Of a stretch of 64,000 nt of DNA, positions 1 through 7,440 are shown piece after piece (the first letter of the stretch is position 1; every line of letters starts with the position of its first letter). The DNA lies in assembly GCF_900539295.1 (NCBI RefSeq), contig NZ_UQBH01000008.1:1-64000 (forward strand), written 5' to 3'. A program made the translations under genes and the position numbers. This stretch comes from an uncultured Megasphaera sp. GTDB lineage: Bacteria > Bacillota > Negativicutes > Veillonellales > Megasphaeraceae. The notes under the pieces are model-generated. The model ran no database searches. It saw only the letters and a list, made by a program, of their open reading frames with translations, and was not told where the DNA came from.

Positions 1-5
1 AGATA

Positions 6-52
6 GGCCCTTATAGGGCCTGAGCAAACCACCAGTTAAACTGGTGGTTTTG
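6..52. terminator. Two adjacent hairpins at the window edge, likely terminator
   Basis: A 6-bp stem (GGCCCT/AGGGCC, 6-20) is followed by a perfect 11-bp stem with a TAA loop (26-50) and a short T run. The second hairpin is near-symmetric and could end the leftward AraC gene or a rightward transcript from outside the window. Paired hairpins of this look also occur at IS200/IS605 ends, but no transposase is visible here. Confidence 0.5.
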
Positions 53-87
53 ATTGTGTCTGTGAAATTATCGGCTTCAGCAGGCTG

Positions 88-1011
88 TTAGAGTGTCGAA
101 GGTTTCCCTTCCGGGCGGTTTGAGCAGCGGTTTCGATATTCCCGCGGCGTATGGGTGTAAAAACGCTTAAAGGTCTTGGCGAAGTGGCTCTGACTGTCAA
201 AGCCGCAGTCAGCTGCGATTTCTGCAATGCTTTTCGTATGGTCGTTCAAGAGTTCTTCTGCGCCCTGCATGACCCGGTATTTCAAAACGTATTGGATGGG
301 TGACAGCTGAATCGTCTTTTGAAAGCAGCGCAGGCATTCCCGGTCGCTGATGGCGGCTTCTTTTGCAATGGCGCGGACTGTGAGCGGTTCTTTGAAGTGG
401 CCGTGGATGTAGGCCAGCATCTGCTTGATGCGCTGTGTGTCAAGGCTTTTCGGCCCGTACTGAGGCTCTGTATCGAGACGCAGGGCTCGGTGGAGATAGA
501 GGCAGATCTTCGACAATTGTTCCCGGACGGCAAATTCAAAGCCGTATTCGTCGGAAGCCATGGCCGTAAAGGCTTTTTGAAAGAGCTCGGCTAGGGCATG
601 GTCTTGTTCACCGTCGCTGTAAAAGGCTGAAAAGGCGGGGCAGGAGAGTAGGGGGCGGATGTATTTGGCGGCTAAGGCCGAATCCTCGGCTCCGGTGACC
701 AGGGACGGGCTGAAAACGAAGGAGCGCAGATCGCATTCGGGATCGGCTATGGCGTAGTGAAGGGTGTTGCCGTTGATGACCAAGATATCGCCTTTTTTCA
801 ACAAAAAGGTTTTAGAGGGGATCTTGGCCGTCATTTGCCCTTCGGCAATATAGATGATTTCCAGTTCGTCGTGCCAGTGCCAGGCGACGTTGTCCCCCTG
901 GTCTTTCCGGTAGTGGACGGCGTAGCCGGCACAGGGAAAGGCCGTATTCCCATGGGGCTTCAGTTCTTGGGACAGGCCGTTGACGTGGATGGCGCAATCC
1001 TGTGACAGCAT
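88..1011 (-). CDS. AraC-family transcriptional regulator with N-terminal cupin
   Basis: A 307-residue one-component regulator. Residues about 25-105 form a cupin-like effector domain: GHVAWHWHDELEI-type His cluster (WHWHDELEI), then KKGDILVINGNTLHY. Residues about 195-295 hold two helix-turn-helix motifs of the AraC/XylS type, ending with the signature CGFDSQSHFAKTFKRFY and TPREYR. The ATG is preceded by AAGGAGGT at a good distance. Proteins of this architecture sense small ligands such as sugars or organic acids and bind DNA near target promoters. It stands alone and diverges from the small gene at 1157, so its target is not evident. The ligand is unknown. Confidence 0.9.
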   Translation of the reverse strand: MLSQDCAIHVNGLSQELKPHGNTAFPCAGYAVHYRKDQGDNVAWHWHDELEIIYIAEGQMTAKIPSKTFLLKKGDILVINGNTLHYAIADPECDLRSFVFSPSLVTGAEDSALAAKYIRPLLSCPAFSAFYSDGEQDHALAELFQKAFTAMASDEYGFEFAVREQLSKICLYLHRALRLDTEPQYGPKSLDTQRIKQMLAYIHGHFKEPLTVRAIAKEAAISDRECLRCFQKTIQLSPIQYVLKYRVMQGAEELLNDHTKSIAEIAADCGFDSQSHFAKTFKRFYTHTPREYRNRCSNRPEGKPSTL

Positions 1012-1044
1012 GAGGCATACCTCCTTATTTGGCTGTTTTGTTAT

Positions 1045-1073
1045 AGTATACGGCTAAATCGGCGTTGTATCAA
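1045..1073 (-). promoter_or_regulatory. Sigma-70 promoter of the AraC gene
   Basis: On the minus strand TTGATA (1068-1073) and TATACT (1045-1050) are separated by 17 bp, about 35 bp before the AraC start codon. Confidence 0.7.
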
Positions 1074-1156
1074 GTGGGATATGACGGTATCCTTATAATT
1101 AAGAAGACGATTAAACGATGACTCTCAAGGAGAACCGTCAGGGAGGTGCAGTCAGT

Positions 1157-1393
1157 ATGGTACTACGATTTTACTTTATTCCCAATATGGAAAAATTTGC
1201 GGCCCTCGTCGCCGCAAGCTGCGGAAAGGTCCTGCTGCGGAAGGACGATGCCTTTTGCAGTCTCAAAGACGATGACCGGGCACTGGCCTTTATAAAAGGC
1301 GAAACGGCGAAGGGACGGCGGATAGAGATCCATGTGGCCGATACGCGGGATTATTTCGCTTTCGTCAACTTCATGGTCGGTGCCTGTCTTTAA
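1157..1393 (+). CDS. Small protein of unknown function (78 aa)
   Basis: I do not recognise a family. The ATG at 1157 is chosen over an upstream in-frame ATG at 1118 because GGGAGG lies 10 bases before it, while 1118 has no ribosome-binding site. The product starts MVLRFYFIPNMEKF, has no signal peptide or clear membrane segment, and mixes short hydrophobic and charged runs, suggesting a small soluble alpha/beta domain. A TATAAT-like element lies at 1094-1099. It is a single gene between the divergent AraC regulator and rpsU. Real coding is likely from the good ribosome-binding site, but it could be lineage-specific. Confidence 0.55.
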   Translation: MVLRFYFIPNMEKFAALVAASCGKVLLRKDDAFCSLKDDDRALAFIKGETAKGRRIEIHVADTRDYFAFVNFMVGACL

Positions 1394-1480
1394 GATCAAA
1401 GGTATATGCGTTTAGTAACGGATGAATGTATTGTGTAAAGAAACACCTAGCACAGCGTATAGTTTTAACCGACTTGGAGT

Positions 1481-1544
1481 GAGGTCTGATAAAAGACGCC
1501 TTTATGGGCATTGATGAATTTATGATAAGTCATATCAGAACCTC
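1481..1544. repeat. Long-armed inverted repeat before rpsU
   Basis: GAGGTCTGATA (1481-1491) is mirrored by TATCAGAACCTC (1533-1544) with one bulged A and a 41-base loop. It ends 9 bases before the rpsU -35 box. It could be an operator or the stem of an RNA; no U tract follows. The rest of the 1394-1552 gap shows nothing recognisable. Confidence 0.35.
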
Positions 1545-1552
1545 AGAAGTTA

Positions 1553-1581
1553 TTGACAAACAGCCATAATCTGAGTATAAT
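1553..1581 (+). promoter_or_regulatory. Consensus sigma-70 promoter for rpsU-yqeY
   Basis: Perfect TTGACA (1553-1558) and TATAAT (1576-1581) boxes with a 17-bp spacer, about 55 bases before the rpsU start. This is the strength expected of a ribosomal protein promoter. Confidence 0.9.
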
Positions 1582-1636
1582 TTCATTGTGTGCAGTAACA
1601 GCACTCCCTATCATACCTTGGAGGGAGGGATAACAG

Positions 1637-1816
1637 ATGGCAGAAATCAGAGTTGGTAAAAACGAAACGTTGGACAGCGCTCTTCGCCGTTTCAAACGTT
1701 CTTGCCAAAAGGCAGGTGTTCTTTCCGAAGTTCGGAAACGTGAACACTACGAAAAACCGAGTGTACGGAGAAAGAAAAAGTCCGAAGCAGCACGGAAACG
1801 GAAGTACAGAGCATAA
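1637..1816 (+). CDS. rpsU: 30S ribosomal protein S21
   Basis: A 59-residue, very basic protein beginning MAEIRVGKNETLDSALRRF and ending in the Arg/Lys-rich tail typical of bS21. S21 binds the small subunit near the anti-Shine-Dalgarno region and helps translation initiation. A GGAGGGAGGGA ribosome-binding site lies just upstream. The gene is followed after 25 bases by yqeY, the usual Firmicute order. It is not next to dnaG-rpoD, which are 48 kb away, so the enterobacterial macromolecular synthesis operon is split here. Confidence 0.97.
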   Translation: MAEIRVGKNETLDSALRRFKRSCQKAGVLSEVRKREHYEKPSVRRKKKSEAARKRKYRA

Positions 1817-1841
1817 TCGTTAATGTAAGAAGGGTGATACC

Positions 1842-2291
1842 ATGTCTCTTAAGAACGAACTTCTTCAGGACATGAAAGAGGCAATGAAAGCCAAAGAAGC
1901 CGGTAAAACGGCGTTGTCCGTCATTCGCATGGTCCGTTCGGCCATTCGCAACGCGGAAATCGACGGCGGTCATTGCGAACTCGACGATGCCGGTGTCGGC
2001 GCCGTCATTGCCAAAGAAATGAAACAACGCAGGGAGTCATTAGCTGAATTCGAAAAAGCCGGCCGCGCCGACTTAGTCGAAGAAACGAAGGCTGAAATGG
2101 CAGTGCTGGAAAAGTACATGCCCAAACAGCTTACGGAAGATGAAGTCCGCCAGATCGTCACAGACGCCGTCCGGGGCCAGGAAGGCCTGCAGATGGGTGC
2201 TGTCATGAAACTCGTCATGCCGAAAGTGCAGGGACGGGCTGATGGAAAAGTTGTTTCACAGATTGTTCGAGAAATTTTACAACATCGTTGA
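1842..2291 (+). CDS. yqeY: YqeY/GatB-like domain protein
   Basis: A 149-residue protein of the YqeY (GatB/Yqey) family. It opens with MSLKNELLQDMKEAMKAKE, has the family core KYMPKQLTEDEV near residues 90-102, and ends with the tail-domain motif GRADGKVVSQIV. YqeY proteins resemble the tRNA-binding C-terminal domains of GatB and are thought to contact tRNA or aminoacyl-tRNA enzymes; the exact role is unsettled. It is cotranscribed with rpsU from the same promoter. Full length, no anomalies. Confidence 0.92.
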   Translation: MSLKNELLQDMKEAMKAKEAGKTALSVIRMVRSAIRNAEIDGGHCELDDAGVGAVIAKEMKQRRESLAEFEKAGRADLVEETKAEMAVLEKYMPKQLTEDEVRQIVTDAVRGQEGLQMGAVMKLVMPKVQGRADGKVVSQIVREILQHR

Positions 2292-2316
2292 TTGCCATAG
2301 ATTCCTTAAAAATCTA

Positions 2317-2345
2317 TTGACAAATAGACTGAATGATTGTATGAT
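2317..2345 (+). promoter_or_regulatory. Sigma-70 promoter of the glutamine synthetase gene
   Basis: TTGACA (2317-2322), 17-bp spacer, TATGAT (2340-2345). Transcription would start near 2352, leaving a leader of about 100 nt before the coding region. Confidence 0.8.
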
Positions 2346-2350
2346 TTTAC

Positions 2351-2432
2351 CATGATTTGAAAACAAAATAAATCATGAAACAAGAGTCAAGGAAGACTCC
2401 GAATCCCAGAACGGGATCGGAGTCTTTTTTTT
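2351..2432 (+). promoter_or_regulatory. Attenuator with ANTAR-like hexaloop hairpin and intrinsic terminator
   Basis: The leader holds three structures. A hairpin with 8-bp arms CATGATTT/AAATCATG spans 2351-2377. A 5-bp stem GAGTC/GACTC (2384-2399) closes the hexaloop AAGGAA. A strong terminator follows (GACTCCG-ATCCC pairing GGGAT-CGGAGTC, 2395-2424) with eight T residues. The 3' arm of the hexaloop stem is also the 5' arm of the terminator, so the two cannot form together. A hexaloop with A at position 1 and G at position 4 is the known target of ANTAR RNA-binding antiterminators, which control nitrogen genes in clostridia. The first hairpin does not match the expected second hexaloop. Confidence 0.6.
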
Positions 2433-2452
2433 CACCTAAAGGAGGAGTCATA

Positions 2453-4354
2453 ATGACAAAAGATGAGTTGGTATACGTAATTCCGGCAGGTCAGTATGGT
2501 AAAGAAGGGGTGCTCGCTTTATTGGAACAGCATCCGGAAATCAAATTTGTGTCCTTGGTCGGGATCGATTTGGCAGGCAATGATACGGACGAAAAGATCC
2601 CTATCAGTGTCTTCTTCGATGACTACGATAAATTCTTCAATGCCACGGCCTTCCAGACCGACGGTTCGTCCGTTGTACTGCCGGGGATTGCCATCTTGTC
2701 CAATGCCCGTGTCGACATCAAAGCCGACCCGGCTGTCAACTGGTTTGTCGACTACAACGATGACAACATCGATCCGGAAACGGGAAAACCCGTCGGCACG
2801 CTCCGTATTCCCAGCTTCCTGCGTCACGCTACGGGCTTCATTGACTCCCGGTCGATCCTCCGCAATACCTGTGACTATGTAAGCGACCAGCTCTTAGCCC
2901 TCATTAAGCAGTACGGCCTGCCCGGCACGTCGGTCAATGTCGACGACATCGAAAAGATTGTCCTCACGACGGCGACGGAATTGGAATTCTGGGTCAAGAC
3001 GCCGAGCCAGGACGTAGCGACCCGCCTCTTGTCGGCTTCGCAGAAACTGCAGGAACAGTACTGGCAGCGGACTCACGGCGTCGTCCGTACGGCCCTTGAA
3101 CAGACTGTTGAACGCCTGGAAAAATACGGCCTCGAACCGGAAATGGGTCATAAGGAAGTCGGCGGCGTCAAAGCCCAGATCGACGATTCCGGTAAATTGA
3201 CCTTCGTCCTCGAACAGCTCGAAGTCGACTGGAAGTTTGCCAACGACCCGGTTCAGACGGCAGACAATGAAATTGCAGCCCGTATCATCGTCCGCGAAGT
3301 ATTCCGCGAAAACGGCCTCGAAGTTACCTTCCAGGCAAAACCGATTCACGGCGTTGCCGGCTCCGGTGAACACACCCACTTCGGCATCGGCGCCATCATG
3401 AAGAACGGCAAATTCGTCAACCTCTTCAACCCGGAAGACATGAAGCGCGACTTCTTATCCGTCGTCGGCTACGGCGCCATCATGGGCATGCTCAAGCACT
3501 ATGAAGTCATGAATCCCTTCGTCTCGGCTACAACGGACTCTCTCAATCGCTTGAAACCGGGCTTTGAAGCTCCGGTCTGCATTGTAACGGCTCTTGGCGG
3601 CGATCGTCCGGACGTCCAGACCCGTAACCGTTCGGTCCTCATCGGCCTCATCCGCAATATCGCAAGCCCGGCGGCTACGCGTTTTGAACTGCGTTCGCCA
3701 AACCCCTTCACCAATACCTACATCGCCATTGCCATGGGTTATCTGGCTGCCCTTGACGGCATCAAGTACGCTATGGCCAGCGGCAAGACGACGGATGAAT
3801 TGTTGGCTGAATTGTCCAAGAAGCCCGGTGAAGATGCCGATTACCTCGAAAAAGACCGGGCTTACCGCTCGGAAGTCGATGTCTTTGAAACCTATACCAG
3901 TGAAGAACGAGATGCCATGTTCGGCAAAGCTCCGCGCACGGTATGGGAAAACTTCAAGGCCCTCGATCTCCATCCGGAAAAAGTAGAAACCCTGGCCTGC
4001 GATGCCTTCCAGAAACGCCTCATGGAATCCTTTAGACTGGGCGCCCTCAACCGCTGGGCTCTCGAACTCCAGTACCGTCTCATTCCGGAAAACCTCTCCA
4101 AGGTCATTGCTGCCAAACAGCTCCATGCTGACGGCGACAGCAATGCCTTAGAAGTCGAACGCTGGACCAAGATCAACGCCTTGCGTACGGAATTGGGCCG
4201 CGATACGGAAAAGAGCCTGTCCATTTTCTCGAAGATCAAGGAAGCCTTGGCTGCCAAAGACTATGACACGGCTTCTGATTTGATGGTCGAAATGAGCGAC
4301 AAGATGGACCTCCTCACGGATATGTACTACGAATATTCTTACAACGCTTTCTAA
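2453..4354 (+). CDS. glnA: Large glutamine synthetase (633 aa)
   Basis: Forms glutamine from glutamate, ammonia and ATP. Family motifs in order: TELEFWV (first metal-binding Glu region), an ADNEIAARIIVREVF helix, the substrate loop AGSGEHTHFGIG, and the late catalytic block RFELRSPNPFTNTYIAIA. The catalytic core resembles type I enzymes, but the protein is about 180 residues longer than a standard 440-470 aa GlnA, with a helical C-terminal extension (from about residue 450). It is shorter than typical type III enzymes (about 700 aa). The ATG at 2453 has AAAGGAGG before it; an upstream in-frame ATG at 2375 lies in the attenuator and is rejected. Control by transcription attenuation is inferred from the leader. 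Confidence 0.9.
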   Translation: MTKDELVYVIPAGQYGKEGVLALLEQHPEIKFVSLVGIDLAGNDTDEKIPISVFFDDYDKFFNATAFQTDGSSVVLPGIAILSNARVDIKADPAVNWFVDYNDDNIDPETGKPVGTLRIPSFLRHATGFIDSRSILRNTCDYVSDQLLALIKQYGLPGTSVNVDDIEKIVLTTATELEFWVKTPSQDVATRLLSASQKLQEQYWQRTHGVVRTALEQTVERLEKYGLEPEMGHKEVGGVKAQIDDSGKLTFVLEQLEVDWKFANDPVQTADNEIAARIIVREVFRENGLEVTFQAKPIHGVAGSGEHTHFGIGAIMKNGKFVNLFNPEDMKRDFLSVVGYGAIMGMLKHYEVMNPFVSATTDSLNRLKPGFEAPVCIVTALGGDRPDVQTRNRSVLIGLIRNIASPAATRFELRSPNPFTNTYIAIAMGYLAALDGIKYAMASGKTTDELLAELSKKPGEDADYLEKDRAYRSEVDVFETYTSEERDAMFGKAPRTVWENFKALDLHPEKVETLACDAFQKRLMESFRLGALNRWALELQYRLIPENLSKVIAAKQLHADGDSNALEVERWTKINALRTELGRDTEKSLSIFSKIKEALAAKDYDTASDLMVEMSDKMDLLTDMYYEYSYNAF

Positions 4355-4378
4355 GGACCGACGTCCTTCCTAAACGAA

Positions 4379-4415
4379 ACGAGCTGTTCCGCATTGGCGG
4401 GACAGCTCGTTTTTT
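4379..4415. terminator. Bidirectional terminator between glnA and xth
   Basis: ACGAGCTGTTCCGC pairs with GCGGGACAGCTCGT (one G-T wobble), followed by a T run on the plus strand and preceded by A residues for the minus strand. It serves both convergent genes. Confidence 0.9.
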
Positions 4416-4430
4416 GCTATTATATATGTT

Positions 4431-5186
4431 TTATTTTATAGTCAGGCCGACGGGGCAGTGGTCGCTGCCGAGAATGTCGGTATAAATCGACGCCGATTCC
4501 AGGCGGTCGTCGAGGTCGGTCGTCGTCAGGAAGTAGTCGATTCGCCATCCGGCATTGTTTTGACGGGCCCTGAAGCGATAGCTCCACCACGAATAGACGC
4601 CTTCCGTATCGGGGTAGAAGTAGCGCCACGTGTCGGTGAAGCCGGCGGCCAGAAGGTCGGTCATCTTCTGCCGTTCTTCGTCGGAGAAGCCGGCGTTCTT
4701 GCGGTTGGTCTTGGGGTTCTTGAGGTCGATTTCCGTATGGGCCACGTTGAGGTCGCCGCAGACGATGACCGGTTTTTCTTTATGGAGGGTCAGGAGATAG
4801 TCCTTGAAGTCGTCTTCCCACTGCATGCGGTAGGGCAAGCGGGCCAGTTCGCTCTGCGAATTAGGGGTGTAGCAGGTGACGAAGAAGTAATCGTCGAATT
4901 CGAGGGTGATCAATCGCCCTTCATGGTCGTGTTCGTCTTTATCCATGCCGTAGCGGACCGACAAGGGCTTGATGCGGGTGAAGATGGCCGTGCCGCTGTA
5001 GCCTTTGCGGTCGGCATAGTTCCAATACTGTTCGTAGCCCGGCAGGTCGATGTCGATCTGGCCTTCTTGGAGCTTCGTTTCCTGCAGGCAGAAGAGGTCG
5101 GCGTCGAGGTCGTTAAAGGTATCTAAGAAGCCTTTTTTCATGACGGCTCGCAGGCCGTTGACGTTCCAGGAGATAAATTTTGTCAT
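4431..5186 (-). CDS. xth: Exodeoxyribonuclease III
   Basis: A 251-residue AP endonuclease/3'-5' exonuclease of the endonuclease-exonuclease-phosphatase fold, acting in base-excision repair. Catalytic motifs: SWNVNGLRA at the N terminus, LQETKL (metal-binding Glu), CGDLNVAHTEIDL (Asp/Asn), WRIDYFL, and the terminal GSDHCPVGL with the catalytic His. The start at 5186 has AAAGGTGG upstream; a GTG three codons earlier lies inside that ribosome-binding site. Single gene, convergent with glnA. Confidence 0.96.
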   Translation of the reverse strand: MTKFISWNVNGLRAVMKKGFLDTFNDLDADLFCLQETKLQEGQIDIDLPGYEQYWNYADRKGYSGTAIFTRIKPLSVRYGMDKDEHDHEGRLITLEFDDYFFVTCYTPNSQSELARLPYRMQWEDDFKDYLLTLHKEKPVIVCGDLNVAHTEIDLKNPKTNRKNAGFSDEERQKMTDLLAAGFTDTWRYFYPDTEGVYSWWSYRFRARQNNAGWRIDYFLTTTDLDDRLESASIYTDILGSDHCPVGLTIK

Positions 5187-5388
5187 AGAAACCACCTTTC
5201 TTTTTTAGATATCCTCGATGATGAGCCATTTTTATCTAGGATAATGATGCGATTTTTGTTATAATGGGAACAAACGAATTGCCGCGATGAGATGCTTTGA
5301 TGGCAGTATCCGCAAGGGTATTGGCAGCACTCTTTCTTATTGTATAAAATCGTTGAATCCTTGTCAAAACAATGAAGCAGGTGATAGT

Positions 5389-7026
5389 ATGGCAGTACAT
5401 GAATCAGCAGGCACAAAAGTAAGACCCGAAGACTATATCGATTTGGACGCCATGACAAGGGCGTATCATTCGATTCATCCTGACGCAGCCGATCCTCATC
5501 AGCAGGTTCGTTTCGGTACGTCGGGCCACCGCGGCCAGGCCGGCAGCGGCAGTTTTACGGAAGACCACGTAGCGGCCATTGCCCAGGCAGTTTGCAATTT
5601 CCGCAGTCAGTTCGGAGCTGACGGACCCTTGTTCGTCGGTGCCGATACCCACTATTTATCGAAATTGGCCTTTGAAACGGTCTTATCGGTATTAGCCGCC
5701 AACAAGGTCACGGCCTATATCGATGCCGACGACGACTTCATTCCGACGCCGTCCGTATCGCGGGCCATCCTGCGTTTTAATGACCATCGAAAAGAAAACC
5801 TCGCTGACGGCCTGATCTTAACGCCGTCCCACAATCCGCCGGAACACGGCGGCATCAAGTACAATCCGACGACGGGGGGGCCTGCCGGCTCCGATATGAC
5901 CAAGGCCATCGAAGCCGAAGCCAACCGCATCCTGGCCGGACACAATGCAGAGGTCAAATCCATGCCTTATGAAGAAGCAGCTAAAAGCGACTTTGCCGTT
6001 CCTTATGATTATAAGGAGTTATACGTCGCCGAACTGTCGTCCATCATCGACATGGAAGCCATCCGCGATGCCGGCCTTCCCATTTTGGTCAACGCTCTCG
6101 GCGGCTCAGGCATGAATTACTGGCATCGCTTGTCGGAACGGTACCATCTGAACCTGGATTTTGTCAACGATACGTACGACCCGCAGTTCACCTTTATGAA
6201 TTATGACCACGACGGCAAGGTCCGCATGGACTGCTCGTCGGCTTATGTTATGTCGGCCGTCACCGGTCAGGCAGCGGACTACCGCCTGATCTTGGCCAAC
6301 GACCCGGATTATGACCGCTTCGGCATCGTCTGCGGCACGGACGGTATGATTACGGCCAACGCCTTTTTGACCGTCGCCGCTCACTACCTCATGACCCACC
6401 GCCATTTCGATGGTCTGGGCATCGCCAAAACCGTCGTCACGACGGATATGCTGGCCCGGGTAGCGAAAAAACTCGGCGTGCCCCTCTATGAAGTGCCCGT
6501 CGGCTTCAAGTATTTCGGCCCCCTCTATGAAGGCGGACAGATTGCTTTTTCCGGCGAAGAAAGTGCCGGCGCCTCGTTCATCGCCAAAGACGGCAGCGTC
6601 TGGACGACGGACAAGGACGGCATCATCCTGTGCCTCTTGGCAGCGGAAATTTACGCCGTTACGGGAAAATCGCCCCTGGCTTACTATGAAGACCTCTGCA
6701 ACGAACTGGGCCGGCCTTTTACCATGCGCAGCGACGCACCGGCAACGCTCGAAGAAAAGGACAAGATCAGTTCTTTGACGGAAAAAGACGTGACCGAAAA
6801 AGTCTTGTGCGGCAGCCCCATTACGGCCGTCCTGTCCCGTTCGCCTTATGGTGATTCGGCTATCGGCGGCGTCAAGATTACCACCGATGACGGCTGGGTA
6901 GCAGCCCGCCCGTCGGGAACGGAAGATATGTATAAGCTCTATGCCGAAAGCTTCGTGTCTGAAGAACAGGCCGGAAAGCTTCTCGAAGAAGGCAAGGCCC
7001 TCATCAGCAAGGCCTTGGATGCATAA
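5389..7026 (+). CDS. pgm: Phosphoglucomutase (alpha-D-glucose specific)
   Basis: Interconverts glucose 1-phosphate and glucose 6-phosphate. At 545 residues it matches the Escherichia coli Pgm length almost exactly and shares the sugar-binding FGTSGHRG, the phosphoserine loop TPSHNPPEHGG, the metal loop NDPDYDRFG, GGEESAGASF-like SGEESAGASF and the phosphate-binding ARPSGTEDMYK. The ATG at 5389 (MAVHESAG) is chosen by homology and its AGCAGGTGATAGT leader; an open frame extends further upstream without support. A -10 element TATAAT (5260-5265) lies 120 bases before. It links central metabolism to cell-wall and glycogen precursors. Confidence 0.96.
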   Translation: MAVHESAGTKVRPEDYIDLDAMTRAYHSIHPDAADPHQQVRFGTSGHRGQAGSGSFTEDHVAAIAQAVCNFRSQFGADGPLFVGADTHYLSKLAFETVLSVLAANKVTAYIDADDDFIPTPSVSRAILRFNDHRKENLADGLILTPSHNPPEHGGIKYNPTTGGPAGSDMTKAIEAEANRILAGHNAEVKSMPYEEAAKSDFAVPYDYKELYVAELSSIIDMEAIRDAGLPILVNALGGSGMNYWHRLSERYHLNLDFVNDTYDPQFTFMNYDHDGKVRMDCSSAYVMSAVTGQAADYRLILANDPDYDRFGIVCGTDGMITANAFLTVAAHYLMTHRHFDGLGIAKTVVTTDMLARVAKKLGVPLYEVPVGFKYFGPLYEGGQIAFSGEESAGASFIAKDGSVWTTDKDGIILCLLAAEIYAVTGKSPLAYYEDLCNELGRPFTMRSDAPATLEEKDKISSLTEKDVTEKVLCGSPITAVLSRSPYGDSAIGGVKITTDDGWVAARPSGTEDMYKLYAESFVSEEQAGKLLEEGKALISKALDA

Positions 7027-7156
7027 ATAATTATTAAAGCGAAACGATTTGTCAATTTTGGGTATCACGGGCCTTTTCATAGGCAGAAATTGGCATTTAC
7101 TGCGTTACCTGTGCTATAATGGGGAGCGTAGAATCTAACTCAAAGGGGTGGCAGCT

Positions 7157-7429
7157 GTGAAAGTTGTAATCACGGTGGTCGGCGTGGACCGTACGGGTAT
7201 CATCGCCGCCGTCAGCCAGATCATGGCGGAACATAAGGTAAATATACTGACCATTAATCAGGTTATTTTAGAGGGCATTTTTAATATGGCCATGATTGTC
7301 GATATGGACTCTGCCGATATTGACTTAGATACCCTTCAGGATCTGCTCAAGCAGAAGGGCGAAGCCCTCGGCGTCGAAATCAGAGCACAGAACCAGGCTA
7401 TTTTTGACGCCATGCATCGTGTGGGCTAA
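7157..7429 (+). CDS. ACT-domain protein (UPF0237 family)
   Basis: A 90-residue single ACT domain: VVITVVGVDRTGIIAAVSQI, then an ILTINQVILEGIFNMAMIVD strand. ACT domains bind small ligands, usually amino acids. The GTG at 7157 is used because GGGGTGG at 7146-7152 is its ribosome-binding site; an earlier GTG lies within that site. A TATAAT at 7115-7120 may be its promoter. It sits 11 bases before the UPF0210 gene, a pairing conserved in many Firmicutes and archaea, which suggests that the ACT protein senses a ligand for its partner. Confidence 0.92.
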   Translation: MKVVITVVGVDRTGIIAAVSQIMAEHKVNILTINQVILEGIFNMAMIVDMDSADIDLDTLQDLLKQKGEALGVEIRAQNQAIFDAMHRVG

Positions 7430-7440
7430 GGAGATGGAAT

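Noticed and set aside
2375..2452. Upstream ATG (2375) for glutamine synthetase
   Set aside because: It lies in the attenuator hairpins and lacks a ribosome-binding site; 2453 has AAAGGAGG.
6106..7080. A 324-codon open frame opposite pgm
   Set aside because: Shadow of a conserved enzyme, no start signal.
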